Translations under genes and position numbers: made by a program
Notes under the pieces: model-generated
What the model was told of the DNA's origin: nothing
What the model saw: the letters and a program-made list of their open reading frames with translations, nothing else
Database searches by the model: none
NCBI GenBank assembly: GCA_036499395.1
Contig: DASYDW010000129.1
Location: 247,533 to 311,532 of the forward strand
Source: Pirellulales bacterium
GTDB lineage: Bacteria; Planctomycetota; Planctomycetia; Pirellulales; JACPPG01
Length of the DNA stretch: 64,000 nt
Direction: 5' to 3'
Shown here: piece after piece, positions 18,408 to 26,985 of the stretch
How positions within the stretch are numbered: position 1 is the first letter of the stretch
Layout: every line of letters starts with the position of its first letter

Positions 18408-18659
18408 TTAGCTGGCGGCGGCGAACACATTGACCCGGCGGCCACTGCGATCGAACGTGACGACACCATTCACCAGGGCGAACAGCGTGAAGTCTCTGCC
18501 CTGACCGACACCCTTGCCCGCCATATACCGGCTGCCGACCTGGCGGACCAGGATGTTGCCAGCCGTGACTTGCTCGCCACCGTAGCGCTTGATGCCGCGC
18601 CGCTGACCTTTCGAATCGCGACCGTTGCTGCTCGAACCTTGTCCCTTTTTATGTGCCAT
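18408..18659 (-). CDS. rpmA: 50S ribosomal protein L27
   Basis: The 83-residue product starts MAHKKGQGSSSNGRDSKG and continues with RRGIKRYGGEQVTAGNILVR, QVGSRYMAGKGVGQGRDFTL and LVNGVVTFD, all classical L27 segments. L27 sits at the base of the large-subunit central protuberance, and its N-terminal tail reaches the peptidyl-transferase centre. The start at 18659 is supported by GAGGAG about nine bases upstream and by the conserved N-terminus; no leader for cleavage by a Prp-type protease is seen. The gene usually follows rplU (L21), which is absent here: the next gene upstream is a secreted protein of unknown function. Confidence 0.95.
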   Translation of the reverse strand: MAHKKGQGSSSNGRDSKGQRRGIKRYGGEQVTAGNILVRQVGSRYMAGKGVGQGRDFTLFALVNGVVTFDRSGRRVNVFAAAS

Positions 18660-18746
18660 GACTGAGATCTCCTCGATCGCTAATTTGGGAATCGGCGGTA
18701 CGCGTCCCGGGTTCAGTTCCGGCAAACGTCCGCGAGTGTTTCTTGG

Positions 18747-19877
18747 TCAGTTCTCATCCGGTGCGGCTTCCTCGACCGCGGCGCCCTCGTCCTCCGGAGC
18801 CATCTCGCCTTCCGGGGCCTCAGCACCGTCGGGGGCCATCTCGCCATCCGCGGGCTGAGCGTCACCGTCGGCGGGCAGGCCCTCGTCGGCTGCAGGTTCC
18901 GCAGCGGCTGGTCCCTCGCGGACCGCGCCGGCGGGAACCGGATCGCGCTTTTTAGCGATAAATCCCTTCTCCGTCAATTCCCCATAGCCCCAGGAGTAGT
19001 TCTCGAAGCGGATTTCCCCTTCGTGCTCGAACTCCTTATCGCCGGGACGCCAGAAATTCAGGATCAGGGTTTTTGGGTAGAAGTGCCGGCCGGTGCCCGG
19101 CGGATTCCCTTTTTTGAAGGCTCCGGCCTCGTTTTCCCAGCGATAGGCGTTGGTCAGCCCCTGGACGTAAATCGAGAAATGGTCTGTCGCGGGGTCGATG
19201 TCCTCCCAGGTGGCCACGCCCCAAATCGTGGCTTCCTGCCCCTTGGGCGTCGGCGCGATGCGGCCGATCATTTCGCTGGTGTTCAACAGCGGTCGGCTCT
19301 GGTCCTCGCGCTTGCGAATCAACGGTGTGGCCAGCGGAATGACGCGGCTGGGATAGACCTTGCCGCGGTCGTTGCTGACCAGCGCGAAATACGGGACAAA
19401 CGTGACCGGCTCATCGCTGGTATTCTTGATGTTGTAGAGCAGGTACCAAACTAGCTTGTTCTGCATGCGACCGTCCGGCATCGGCTCGTCGATGCGGACA
19501 AAGCGAACGGGCTTGAATGCGAACTCCAGCGACCAGATATCACGGCGAAAAACCGTATCACGTGCCGGCGATTTGCCGTGCGAGCTCCCTTTCGCCCATT
19601 CTCGTTCGGCGTATTTGGGATCCGAAGTGAGTACTTCGACAAGGTCATGTCGATCGTACGCTTCGTCCAATTGCCGCTGGGGATCGACCGTTCGCATAGC
19701 GTTCGGTGCCAGCTTACGGAACTTGGGACGTGCCGGAGTCGCGGTGCGGGCCACGGCCGTCGGCGCTTTCGCTGGCGGGCGCGCCGCGGGCGCCGGTTGG
19801 GCGTACGACGTCGCAGCCCCGAGACCGAGGACCCCCAGCAGGAACGCAAAAATCGCGAAACTTCGAACAACAGACAT
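18747..19877 (-). CDS. Secreted protein of unknown function with acidic Pro/Ala/Glu-rich tail
   Basis: The 376-residue product starts with a signal peptide (SFAIFAFLLGVLGLGAATSYA) and a proline/alanine-rich linker (about 25-55). The middle part, about 60-300, looks like a folded beta-rich domain (FVRIDEPMPDGRMQNKLVWY, LLYNIKNTSDEPVTFVPYFA, IRFENYSWGYGELTEKGF) without a family I recognise. The last 65 residues are almost only Ala, Pro, Glu, Asp and Gly. It contains one clear length of alternating charged and aromatic residues but no catalytic motif. It is 87 bases upstream of rpmA on the same strand. Probable periplasmic protein; function not inferable. Confidence 0.75.
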   Translation of the reverse strand: MSVVRSFAIFAFLLGVLGLGAATSYAQPAPAARPPAKAPTAVARTATPARPKFRKLAPNAMRTVDPQRQLDEAYDRHDLVEVLTSDPKYAEREWAKGSSHGKSPARDTVFRRDIWSLEFAFKPVRFVRIDEPMPDGRMQNKLVWYLLYNIKNTSDEPVTFVPYFALVSNDRGKVYPSRVIPLATPLIRKREDQSRPLLNTSEMIGRIAPTPKGQEATIWGVATWEDIDPATDHFSIYVQGLTNAYRWENEAGAFKKGNPPGTGRHFYPKTLILNFWRPGDKEFEHEGEIRFENYSWGYGELTEKGFIAKKRDPVPAGAVREGPAAAEPAADEGLPADGDAQPADGEMAPDGAEAPEGEMAPEDEGAAVEEAAPDEN

Positions 19878-20286
19878 TGCGGATTAATCTCGGCGCGACA
19901 ACTCGATCCGTGAAGGGGTCCGCAGCGGGCCGCCCTCGACGAAGCGAAGGCTCTCGGCGGTCGAAGAAGAGGTAAGTTTTTAGCTTAATTGGCGTTCCGT
20001 AGCAGGGTCAAGCGCCAAGGCGGTCCCGCGCCCGTCGATTTGCCGGTATACGGCCGTCATAGTCGTTAGCCGTCCAGCGGGATAAAGTTGTCACGGGACG
20101 CACCGCCGCAGGCCAATTCGCGGGAGAGTCCTGCCTGCTCGACTTAACTCTTTTCAGGATTAGGTTTTGCACGCTGACGATTCACCCCGGCGAGCCGGCG
20201 GCGGAATATCGACCGCGTGGCACGCGCTTTGTTGTCCTACGTACAGTAATGATGAACGGAACAGTGGAAGCCGGGAAACGATCGCC
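19878..20286. other. 409-base divergent intergenic region
   Basis: It separates the leftward secreted-protein gene from the rightward M48 protease gene and must hold both promoters. The open frame of the protease continues upstream to 20167 but without a good start. No hairpin terminator, repeat or RNA gene was recognised. Confidence 0.4.
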
Positions 20287-21474
20287 ATGTCGCACGAAAC
20301 AATTCCGACGAATACGCCCCCCACAGATCAAGCCGTTGACGCCGTGACACCCGACGAGGTGGAGCGTGACGAAATGTCCCCCGACCAACTGGCCGAGGCC
20401 CGGCAATACGGCCGCTGGCAACTGGCGCTCGACCTGGCGGATTCCGGGCTCGACGTCCTGTACCTGGGCTTATTCGCTTTCTTCGCCGCCGTGCCGATCG
20501 ACGCCTGGCTGGCCGAACGCATCGGTTCGGCACCGCTACGACTCATGGCCCTGTACGGCATCATGATCGGATTGCATGAGTGCGTGTCGTTTCCGCTGGC
20601 CTGCTTCTCAGGCTACTCGATCGAGCACCGCTTCGGCCTCAGCCGGCAATCATTCGGCCAATGGCTGGCGCGGCATGCCAAGCGTTTCTCGCTGGCCGTT
20701 GGCTTCGGCGCCGTGATGGTGATTGCGCTCTATTCGCTGTTCTGGTTCGTGGGCACGTGGTGGTGGGCGGCCGCGGCGATTGGCTTCTTCCTGGTGAGCG
20801 TGGTGCTCGGTCAGTTAGCGCCGGTCCTGATCTTGCCGCTGTTTTACAAGATCGAGAAGCTCGACAATTCCGAGCTGGCCGGACGCTTTGCTCCGCTGGC
20901 TGAGGAATCGGGGCTGGCGATCGAAGGGGTCTACCGCATGATCCTCAGCGATGAAACCGCCAAGGCCAACGCCATGCTGGCCGGCCTCGGTCGCACGCGG
21001 CGCGTGCTGTTGGGGGACACGCTGCTGGACGGTTTCTCGCTCGACGAGATCCAAGTCGTCTTCGCCCATGAGATTGGCCATCATGTTTATCGCCACATTC
21101 CGAAACTCATGGCGCTCGGTTTTGTCTACGGCTCGCTCGGCTTTTGGTTTTGCGATCGGATGCTCGCACTGTGGATCGGCACGAGCGTCTACGATCCGCG
21201 GCAACTGCCCGTTTATGCCCTGCCGATGCTGATGTTCGCGTTGAGCATTTTCTCGTTGGTACTGGGACCGCTGCAAAACGTGACCAGCCGGCGCTTCGAG
21301 CGGCAGTGCGATCGTTTCGCTTTACGGCGCACTGGCCTGCGTGACGCGTACATCTCGGCGTTTCGCAAGCTGGCGAAATTGAACAAGGACGACCCCGATC
21401 CGCCCCGCCTGGCGGTGACTCTCTTCCACAGTCATCCGCCGATCGCCGAACGAATCGCGATCGCCACGGAGTGA
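20287..21474 (+). CDS. M48 family membrane metalloprotease (Ste24/HtpX-like)
   Basis: The 395-residue protein contains the zinc motif HEIGHH in FAHEIGHHVYRHIPKLMALG and the third-ligand region FERQCDRFALR about 80 residues later, as in CAAX-prenyl-protease-type M48 enzymes. Several hydrophobic segments precede and follow the active site (VLYLGLFAFFAAVPIDAWLA, VMVIALYSLFWFVGTWWW, FFLVSVVLGQLAPVLILPLF, MLMFALSIFSLVLGPL). The conserved SDETAKANAMLAGLGRTRRV and LLDGFSLDEIQVVFAHE segments match Ste24-like proteins, which cleave or clear membrane proteins. ATG 20287 is chosen over the longer frame from 20167 because it gives a hydrophilic cytoplasmic N-terminus and the upstream part has no coding character. 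It is a single-gene unit with long spacers on both sides. Confidence 0.87.
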   Translation: MSHETIPTNTPPTDQAVDAVTPDEVERDEMSPDQLAEARQYGRWQLALDLADSGLDVLYLGLFAFFAAVPIDAWLAERIGSAPLRLMALYGIMIGLHECVSFPLACFSGYSIEHRFGLSRQSFGQWLARHAKRFSLAVGFGAVMVIALYSLFWFVGTWWWAAAAIGFFLVSVVLGQLAPVLILPLFYKIEKLDNSELAGRFAPLAEESGLAIEGVYRMILSDETAKANAMLAGLGRTRRVLLGDTLLDGFSLDEIQVVFAHEIGHHVYRHIPKLMALGFVYGSLGFWFCDRMLALWIGTSVYDPRQLPVYALPMLMFALSIFSLVLGPLQNVTSRRFERQCDRFALRRTGLRDAYISAFRKLAKLNKDDPDPPRLAVTLFHSHPPIAERIAIATE

Positions 21475-22154
21475 ACCTCGCGTGCCGGACGCTTGCGCTC
21501 GGTAGCTGAAAAACATTTACAGCGCGCGTTTGCTACCGTCGAGAATGCGATTGCGTTGCCAGCATGCATCCGCCGCGACAGCGCGCGTCTGACTCGGGAT
21601 GCGCCGTGGTTTTCGGCAGTGAAACACCTATTAGGCGATGCCAGCAGGGGTCGTTTCTTTTTCGCAATGTTGAGGGTCAGGCTGAATCCTAAATACCGGC
21701 ATGACGATCAAAGATTATAAAGGCCGCAACGCACATCGGGATTTTGCCGTGGCGGCCTTACCCGGTATCTGCGTACGTCCGCACGAGCGGGGCAAGAACG
21801 AACCGCCAGTATTCCTCGATTACGACGACCAGCCCAGGCAGTGCTGCGCGCCTCACGGCGTGACCGCATCTCTGTCCTAGATTTCTGTCGCGTCCCTTCG
21901 ACACGCGCGACACGAACCACAAGATCTTCGTGCGTGCATCGTCCGGCACCGTGACGTCAGATTTGCACCTGCGAAGCCCGCAAGTCCCCTCCCTGAATTT
22001 TATCCACGCTCGATCCCGCGCGTTTGTGGCGCCCGCGCGCCACAAAACACCTTTCGCTGACTTATGCGAGCACCTGCTCGAAACTGCGCAAGCCGCGCTG
22101 TGTCATTGGCGAAGTGCGCGCCGGGAAAGTAGTCGAAAGTCGGAGCTGACTCAA
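21475..22154. other. 680-base gap without a recognisable gene
   Basis: Only short, overlapping, arginine-rich open frames occur. The frame of the next gene is open from 21930, but the first plausible signal peptide begins at 22155. Nothing resembling RNA genes or repeats was seen. Confidence 0.45.
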
Positions 22155-23384
22155 ATGATTCGAAAGCGATTGTTCGTCGTGGCTGCGATGGCCGTGGTCA
22201 CCGGCTTGTCTTGCCAGGCGTTTGCCCAAACCGCGGCAATGCCACAGTGGGACAGCTTGTCGACTTTCGACGCCTCGCGCATCGGCACGTACAGCATGAC
22301 GGGCCAAGCCTCGGATCCCGCGGACCCGGATAGCACCATCCCCGCCGTCCCACCGAATTCCTCGCAACCTGCCGCAAATCCGTTCGCGCCGCGCCCCGCC
22401 TCGGAAGTTTTCAATCCGCCGGTCTCGGCGCCGACCTGTCCGTCGTGCAATAGCTTGCCTTGCGCGGTGCCCGGTAGCTGCGCACCGGCCTGGTCGCCGA
22501 TCGCGCTGGCCGAGTCGACGTTCTTCTGGCCGACACTCGCGCACGGAAATTCATTCGTCGGAACCGGCTCGTCGGGCTTGAACGGACCGCTCGATCAAAC
22601 ACTCGCGCAGTCGAATAACCTGTTCCTGGCCGGGCCGCGCATCATGTTCGGACGCCAGGGACAGACGTGGGGCGTGCTGGGGCGCTTCTGGTACGCCTCG
22701 AATTGGGGCAGCGGATTCGGCCCGACCGATGCCGGATCCGAGACGGGCGGCTTCTCGGCCTATAACGCATTCCAGGCTTACACCGCCGACCTCGAGATGC
22801 AGCGCCGCTGGTCGCGAGGGCTGTGGAATTTCTGGGGCTTCGGCGGCATTCGCTACGGTTCGGTCGCGATCGGGCATCGCGAAACGGCGAATCAGTTCGC
22901 TGACGGTTACGCCATTTCCTCCACGGCCTATTCCGCGCAAAGCTTTCAAGGAACCGGCATCACGTTCGGCGGCTACAGTACCCGGGCGCTCGGCAACTCG
23001 CCGTTCAAGCTGTTCTTCTCGAATCGTTACTCGATCCTGTGGGGCACCAGCCACGCCGACGCCCAAGTGGCAACCTCGCTGGTCTGCACCACGATGCCGT
23101 CCGCCTGGGATGCCAACGGCATGTCGGCCAGCCGCACGGGCGACCTGTTCATCGCCGAGTTCCAGGCCGGCACGCAATGGGAACGCCAACTAGTCTGGTT
23201 CCCCGGCCGCGCCTTTCTGCGCACCGCCTTCGAATATCAATACTGGGGCGCCGGCGGCGGGCTGTGCGCATCGGCCGAATCCACCTCGCACATCTCCCCC
23301 GTCGTTAGCACGGCCTGCTCGTACGCCGAGCAAGTCATGTTTAACCTGGTCGGATTCAACATCGGCGCTGGCATTATTTACTAA
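22155..23384 (+). CDS. Predicted outer-membrane beta-barrel protein
   Basis: The product (409 residues) starts with a signal peptide (MIRKRLFVVAAMAVVTGLSC, AFAQ). A proline-rich linker with cysteines follows (APTCPSCNSLPCAVPGSCAP), and then about 280 residues of alternating polar and aromatic strands (WGVLGRFWYASNWGSGFGPT, LWNFWGFGGIRYGSVAIGH, FLRTAFEYQYWGAGGG) end in VMFNLVGFNIGAGIIY. The terminal aromatic residue and the alternation point to an outer-membrane beta barrel of the planctomycete porin-like group. The four cysteines in the linker could form disulphides. Start choice rests on the signal peptide; the open frame upstream to 21930 has no coding character. The gene is alone, with no terminator evident. 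Confidence 0.72.
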   Translation: MIRKRLFVVAAMAVVTGLSCQAFAQTAAMPQWDSLSTFDASRIGTYSMTGQASDPADPDSTIPAVPPNSSQPAANPFAPRPASEVFNPPVSAPTCPSCNSLPCAVPGSCAPAWSPIALAESTFFWPTLAHGNSFVGTGSSGLNGPLDQTLAQSNNLFLAGPRIMFGRQGQTWGVLGRFWYASNWGSGFGPTDAGSETGGFSAYNAFQAYTADLEMQRRWSRGLWNFWGFGGIRYGSVAIGHRETANQFADGYAISSTAYSAQSFQGTGITFGGYSTRALGNSPFKLFFSNRYSILWGTSHADAQVATSLVCTTMPSAWDANGMSASRTGDLFIAEFQAGTQWERQLVWFPGRAFLRTAFEYQYWGAGGGLCASAESTSHISPVVSTACSYAEQVMFNLVGFNIGAGIIY

Positions 23385-23479
23385 CGGTAGCCAGTAGTTG
23401 GTATCTGGCAGCCAGTATCTTGAGTGCGCCACCTCGCGCAGGTTGCGCAGAAATGCGACGACGGCTAGAATAGTCCGTC

Positions 23480-23836
23480 ATGACGCGCGAACTTATCCGC
23501 CGCCGCCGGTATCAATTCGGATTCTCAGCGATGCTCTGCGGCATGACTCTATGCGCGATCGTTGCGGCGCAGTACGGGTACGTTCAGCGGCGCAATGCGG
23601 CCAGGCAGGAAATCGTCCTCGACGGGGGAATCGTCTATACGTGGGAGAAGCCGTGTCGCAACCCCGCGTTGCAACGACTCCCACGTCGGGAAATCCCCAT
23701 ATGGCGGCGTTGGCTAGGGGACGAAGCGATCCAAATCGTCGCAATGCCGGCCGGCTCTGAACGATCGGAATGCGCACGCGCCACAGCGATATTTCCTGAG
23801 GCATCTGTCGGCACGATGCAGCCTAGACCATTTTAA
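23480..23836 (+). CDS. Small single-helix membrane protein, 'RRRxxF-TM-GDE-FPEA' family
   Basis: The 118-residue protein has a basic start (MTRELIRRRRYQFGFSAML), one membrane helix (about 16-34), a basic stretch with YVQRRNAARQE, and a C-terminal part with IWRRWLGDEAIQIVAMP and AIFPEAS. The same order (RRR-aromatic-F, helix, R-Q/R-rich neck, RR..GDE, FPEA) is seen in the genes at 34257 and 48513 in this window, and the N-terminal part also in the leucine-rich-repeat protein at 29613. I therefore treat it as a real gene of a dispersed family. Orientation of the helix should place the C-terminal part outside. Function unknown. Confidence 0.62.
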   Translation: MTRELIRRRRYQFGFSAMLCGMTLCAIVAAQYGYVQRRNAARQEIVLDGGIVYTWEKPCRNPALQRLPRREIPIWRRWLGDEAIQIVAMPAGSERSECARATAIFPEASVGTMQPRPF

Positions 23837-24020
23837 CGACGATCGATCACCCAAGCGTTGCACGTGCGAACACCGCCGTCTCGGAATCCTGCCAATTCCG
23901 TTCAAAAAGCAGGATTTTCTCGCGGGGTTCCAGATCCGCGAACACGGTCCGAAGTGACCTATATTTGTGTACGGACCGCGAGCGATCCTTTGATCCTCAC
24001 ACCCCACGAGCACTCATCCG

Positions 24021-24356
24021 ATGACTGACATTCACAGCGACGTTGTCGCGGCTCTTCAAAGCGCGGTCGAGCGTGCCAAGCCGGTCGGCGCCGAACTCAC
24101 GTATCACCCGATCGTCAGCGATCGGCCGGACGGCGGCTCTTTTACCACGGTCCATGTCGTGACCGCCGATGGCACGCCGGTCGAGGCGTCGTTCGATTTC
24201 GCGGCCGTCGCCCGAGAACTTGGCAAAAAAGCGCATCCCAAGGTCGAAGACCGCAAAATCTATGGCCAGCAAACGCCGCTGCCGTACAAGGTCATCACCG
24301 GTGCCACGGGCAACCAGCCGTTCGAGATTTTGTTCATGCTCAATGAGCTGACCTAG
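24021..24356 (+). CDS. Conserved-looking small soluble protein of unknown function
   Basis: The 111 residues have ordinary amino-acid composition and a likely mixed alpha/beta fold: a first helix (DVVAALQSAVERAKPVGAEL), strands FTTVHVVTADGTPVEASF, a helix (FAAVARELGKKAHPK) and a final strand segment (PYKVITGATGNQPFEILFML). No signal peptide, membrane helix or known motif is present. Codons show the high third-position GC of real genes here. It stands alone, 184 bases after a small membrane-protein gene and 150 bases before the esterase gene. I cannot assign a family. Confidence 0.6.
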   Translation: MTDIHSDVVAALQSAVERAKPVGAELTYHPIVSDRPDGGSFTTVHVVTADGTPVEASFDFAAVARELGKKAHPKVEDRKIYGQQTPLPYKVITGATGNQPFEILFMLNELT

Positions 24357-24505
24357 GCGTCGCTCGCCCTCCCTGCTTGGCTCTGCAAGAACGGCTCGTT
24401 CTTTGCTGCGTTGCTTGCTTGTTCGTCTTACAATCGCAGCACGTTCTGTCACCGCGCGCCGGTGACGGTCGCGCGAAAACGAACGAGCACCAGGGAGCCT
24501 AGGCC

Positions 24506-25666
24506 GTGCCTATTTTTGTGAACCATGCTTTCGCCCGTCGCCTGTCTATCGCAGCGCTCGTCATTGTCAGTGTCCGGATGGCCGGGGACACGACGTCAGC
24601 TGCTGATCCTGTGCGTCTCGAAGTGCGCCATCCGTTGCCGCACCAGGTTGTGCAACGCGAAGGGTTCGATCCGCACCGCGCGCACGATCATCAACCGGGC
24701 GGACCGGCACTGGGATTTGCGCTCGTGCCGGTAGAAATCGATCTGGCCGCGGCGGCCGCTGACCTGCCTGATAATGCAACAATCGACTATCGAGTCGTCA
24801 CGCTGCCGGATGAAAAAGGCGAGGCGACATCATGGAGCGTCGTCGCCGGGCAGCGGCAGGGCAAACTTTGGACCGCGGTGGTGCGTGTCGCCGCCGGCGG
24901 ATGGTATCGCATCGAGGTTCGCGCGCGGCACGGCGAGCAGGTCGTGGCCGTGGCCGCGGTTGAGCCGGTCGGCGTCGGCGAGGTGTTTATCATCGCCGGG
25001 CAATCGTATGCCGTTGGTGCGAACGATGAGCTGACCAAGGTCGACGATCCGCAACGACGCGTCGTGGCCTACGACGCGATCAACAAGAAATGGCAAGTCG
25101 CCAACGACCCGCAACCAAACGCCGGCGACGGCGGCACGATCTGGCCCAGTTGCGGAAACTTCTTATTGCCACTCGCGCGCGTACCGATCGGGTTCGTTAA
25201 CGTGGCCGTTGGGGGCACCTCGACGCGGCAGTGGCTGCCCGGCGAAGAGTTGTACCAGCGGCTGAACGCGGCCGGCAAAACGATCGGTCGCTTCCGCGCT
25301 GTCTTGTGGCAGCAAGGCGAATCGGACGTAATCGAGCATCGCTCGACCGAGTACTACGTCGACAACCTGGTGAAGATCCGCACGGCGCTCGCGAAAGCAT
25401 GGGGCTTCGAGCCGCCGTGGCTCCTGGCCAAATCGACGCTGCACCCAACAGTCTACGACGATCCGGTCGGCGAAGAACGCATCCGCTTGGCCATCGACCA
25501 ACTCGGCACGATGCCCGGCTTTCGCCCGGGACCTGATACCGACATCCTGGCGGGCGAAAACCGTGGCGGACTGGGAACGCGACGACACTTCTCCGGCATC
25601 GGCCAGCGCAACGCCGGCCTGATGTGGTTCGCCACCGTCTGGCAAGAGCTGAATCGCACGCCGTGA
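24506..25666 (+). CDS. Sialate O-acetylesterase-like SGNH hydrolase, secreted
   Basis: The 386-residue product begins with a signal peptide (after GTG 24506; RRLSIAALVIVSVRMAG) and has the SASA-type esterase motifs: FIIAGQSYAVGAND with the nucleophile serine in GQS, FVNVAVGGTSTRQWLPG as the glycine block, and AVLWQQGESDV as the N/Q-containing block. A C-terminal GTRRHFSGIGQRNAG may hold the catalytic histidine. Such enzymes remove acetyl groups from sialic acids or other glycans outside the cell. GGGAG lies about 11 bases before the GTG start. The last 102 bases of the gene are duplicated at 27922-28023 beyond a restriction-modification island, so the island sits exactly at the gene's 3' end and the coding sequence is intact. 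Confidence 0.82.
   Translation: MPIFVNHAFARRLSIAALVIVSVRMAGDTTSAADPVRLEVRHPLPHQVVQREGFDPHRAHDHQPGGPALGFALVPVEIDLAAAAADLPDNATIDYRVVTLPDEKGEATSWSVVAGQRQGKLWTAVVRVAAGGWYRIEVRARHGEQVVAVAAVEPVGVGEVFIIAGQSYAVGANDELTKVDDPQRRVVAYDAINKKWQVANDPQPNAGDGGTIWPSCGNFLLPLARVPIGFVNVAVGGTSTRQWLPGEELYQRLNAAGKTIGRFRAVLWQQGESDVIEHRSTEYYVDNLVKIRTALAKAWGFEPPWLLAKSTLHPTVYDDPVGEERIRLAIDQLGTMPGFRPGPDTDILAGENRGGLGTRRHFSGIGQRNAGLMWFATVWQELNRTP
25565..25666 (+). repeat. Left copy of 102-base direct repeat (3' end of esterase gene)
   Basis: This segment ends exactly at the TGA of the esterase gene. Bases 25583-25666 match 27940-28023 in 83 of 84 positions; the preceding 18 bases match in about 13, mostly with third-codon differences. 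Homology stops right after the stop codon. It behaves like an attachment-site or target duplication bordering the restriction-modification genes. Confidence 0.9.
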
Positions 25667-25740
25667 ACATTCGCCGGTACTAGAAAGAAGGTTTCCAGCG
25701 AGCATTGCGAGATTAGAATTGGCCCATCTTTCACGCGAAC

Positions 25741-26598
25741 TTATCGAAGATTGCGTTGTTTCGCGATTTGTACCCATTGCCGTACGATCTTCGGCAGTCG
25801 ACTCTCGATCTCGCGCCCAAACAGGACTTCGTCGACATATCCCATGTGAAGCATGTCGATGATCCGGCAGAGGTATGACCGACCGCATTCCCACCACGTG
25901 TAATGCGAATCGATCATCAAGTAGTGCTTTACGTCGATGCCTTCTTCCTTCCGAAGCTCTTCGAGTTCCATCCCGTCCAAGAGCGATTCATAGACACCGT
26001 CGGCGACGCGACTCCCAAATGTCGTCGTATAGTAATACTCCTTGATTTCCCACACGGCGATCGGATTGACCGGGCCAGGAAAGGCGCCATCCACTCGCCT
26101 GGCCAGCGTGCGCAGCGGTGCGTTGTTCACCGTCACGGTCGTCAGCTCGCGTGGGTCGTAGTCGCATGGCAACCCTTGGGCGTTCGCCTCGATCAGCATA
26201 TTGATGCTGCTTGTAAAATATGCCGGAGCTTTTTTAATGCCCTTTTGCTTGTTCATCGGCGGAATGCGCTTGGTCGGAAGCTGCATCTGCAACCGCTCGA
26301 ACATTGCTCTGGCTTCGTCCACATCCATCAGGCTCGGCTCGACAAAGGTATTGAGCACGCGCGCCCGATGTCGAAAGTAAGAGTTCACCGTGGCGCAGAG
26401 CTCGGTGGCGCGGCCATCGCCGTCGAAAAGATGCGCGGCTGACAAGCCAAGCTGTTGCATGCAGTTCCGGAGATCGACGGGCGTCGGCACAGCGATCTGG
26501 CCGGTGCCCCGAACGGTGTAACCGAAGTGCTGACTAATCGTGCGTATGTTTGCCCAAAAATGCTTGCGGAGTCGGACGAAGCGAGGGTTCGGGATCAT
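25741..26598 (-). CDS. Putative type II restriction endonuclease, PD-(D/E)XK-like
   Basis: The 285-residue protein is assigned mainly from context: its start overlaps the stop of a controller-type HTH gene by four bases (ATGA at 26595-26598), and a DNA adenine methylase is transcribed divergently. A plausible nuclease core is VDGAFPGPVNPIAVWEIKEY, where an aspartate stands 14 residues before E-I-K, followed by an aromatic-rich strand and helix (TTFGSRVADGVYESLLDG). This fits the D-X(n)-E-X-K pattern of PD-(D/E)XK enzymes. The N-terminal half (WANIRTISQHFGYTVRGTGQ) may contact DNA. I do not recognise a named family or recognition site. Length is normal for a type IIP enzyme. It may instead be a fused nuclease of another class; activity is not proven by sequence. 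Confidence 0.68.
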   Translation of the reverse strand: MIPNPRFVRLRKHFWANIRTISQHFGYTVRGTGQIAVPTPVDLRNCMQQLGLSAAHLFDGDGRATELCATVNSYFRHRARVLNTFVEPSLMDVDEARAMFERLQMQLPTKRIPPMNKQKGIKKAPAYFTSSINMLIEANAQGLPCDYDPRELTTVTVNNAPLRTLARRVDGAFPGPVNPIAVWEIKEYYYTTTFGSRVADGVYESLLDGMELEELRKEEGIDVKHYLMIDSHYTWWECGRSYLCRIIDMLHMGYVDEVLFGREIESRLPKIVRQWVQIAKQRNLR

Positions 26599-26837
26599 GG
26601 AATCGCGGCCTCCAACCGATCAACGAACTCGCGCAACGAGATACCCACCGCCGCGCAAATGGCACGGACCTCGAGCAAATCGAGACGTCTCTCGCCCGCC
26701 TCGTACTTGCTGACGAACGATTGGGGTTGGGCGAGTTTTTCGGCCAGGTCCTGCTGACGCAGTCCCGCGCCCAATCGAACCTGACGGAGAAGCTCTTGGA
26801 GCTTTTGCTGTTCGGGCGTGAAGATGCTCTTATCCAT
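26595..26837 (-). CDS. XRE-family HTH protein, probable controller (C) protein of the restriction-modification unit
   Basis: The 80-residue protein contains one helix-turn-helix domain of the Cro/CI type at about residues 15-70: LRQVRLGAGLRQQDLAEKLA, then QPQSFVSKYEAGERRLDLLE with the SFVSKYE recognition-helix pattern, and VRAICAAVGISLREFVDRLE. Size and position (just upstream of and overlapping the nuclease gene, divergent from the methylase) are those of C proteins, which delay nuclease expression until the host DNA is methylated. An ATTTA/TAAAT inverted repeat lies 8-31 bases upstream of its start and could be its operator. It could also act only as a repressor of the methylase promoter. 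Confidence 0.82.
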   Translation of the reverse strand: MDKSIFTPEQQKLQELLRQVRLGAGLRQQDLAEKLAQPQSFVSKYEAGERRLDLLEVRAICAAVGISLREFVDRLEAAIP

Positions 26838-26844
26838 GGGAACT

Positions 26845-26868
26845 ATTTAGGATCACTTGACAGTAAAT
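26845..26868. promoter_or_regulatory. Candidate operator for the controller protein
   Basis: The arms ATTTA (26845-26849) and TAAAT (26864-26868) form an inverted repeat with a 14-base centre, just upstream of the controller start and over the -35 element of the rightward promoter at 26857. Position fits a C-protein box, but the sequence does not match a consensus I know. Confidence 0.35.
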
Positions 26869-26886
26869 CCCAAAAAAGGATAAAGT
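26857..26886 (+). promoter_or_regulatory. Candidate promoter P1 for the methylase
   Basis: TTGACA (26857-26862) and TAAAGT (26881-26886) are 18 bases apart. Transcription would begin near 26893. The -35 overlaps the candidate operator. Confidence 0.45.
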
Positions 26887-26913
26887 GCTTCTGTGCAGCG
26901 GTCCCCTAATGAA

Positions 26914-26942
26914 TTGACGGGTACTGTACAAATGAATAGAAT
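26914..26942 (+). promoter_or_regulatory. Candidate promoter P2 for the methylase
   Basis: TTGACG (26914-26919) and TAGAAT (26937-26942) are 17 bases apart, the optimum for a sigma-70-type promoter. Transcription would begin near 26949, downstream of the alternative start codons at 26893 and 26932, and so favours the ATG at 26986. Confidence 0.5.
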
Positions 26943-26985
26943 TTCGGCGACTCTGCCCGATCTGACGTCGAAGAAGGTCCGGACG

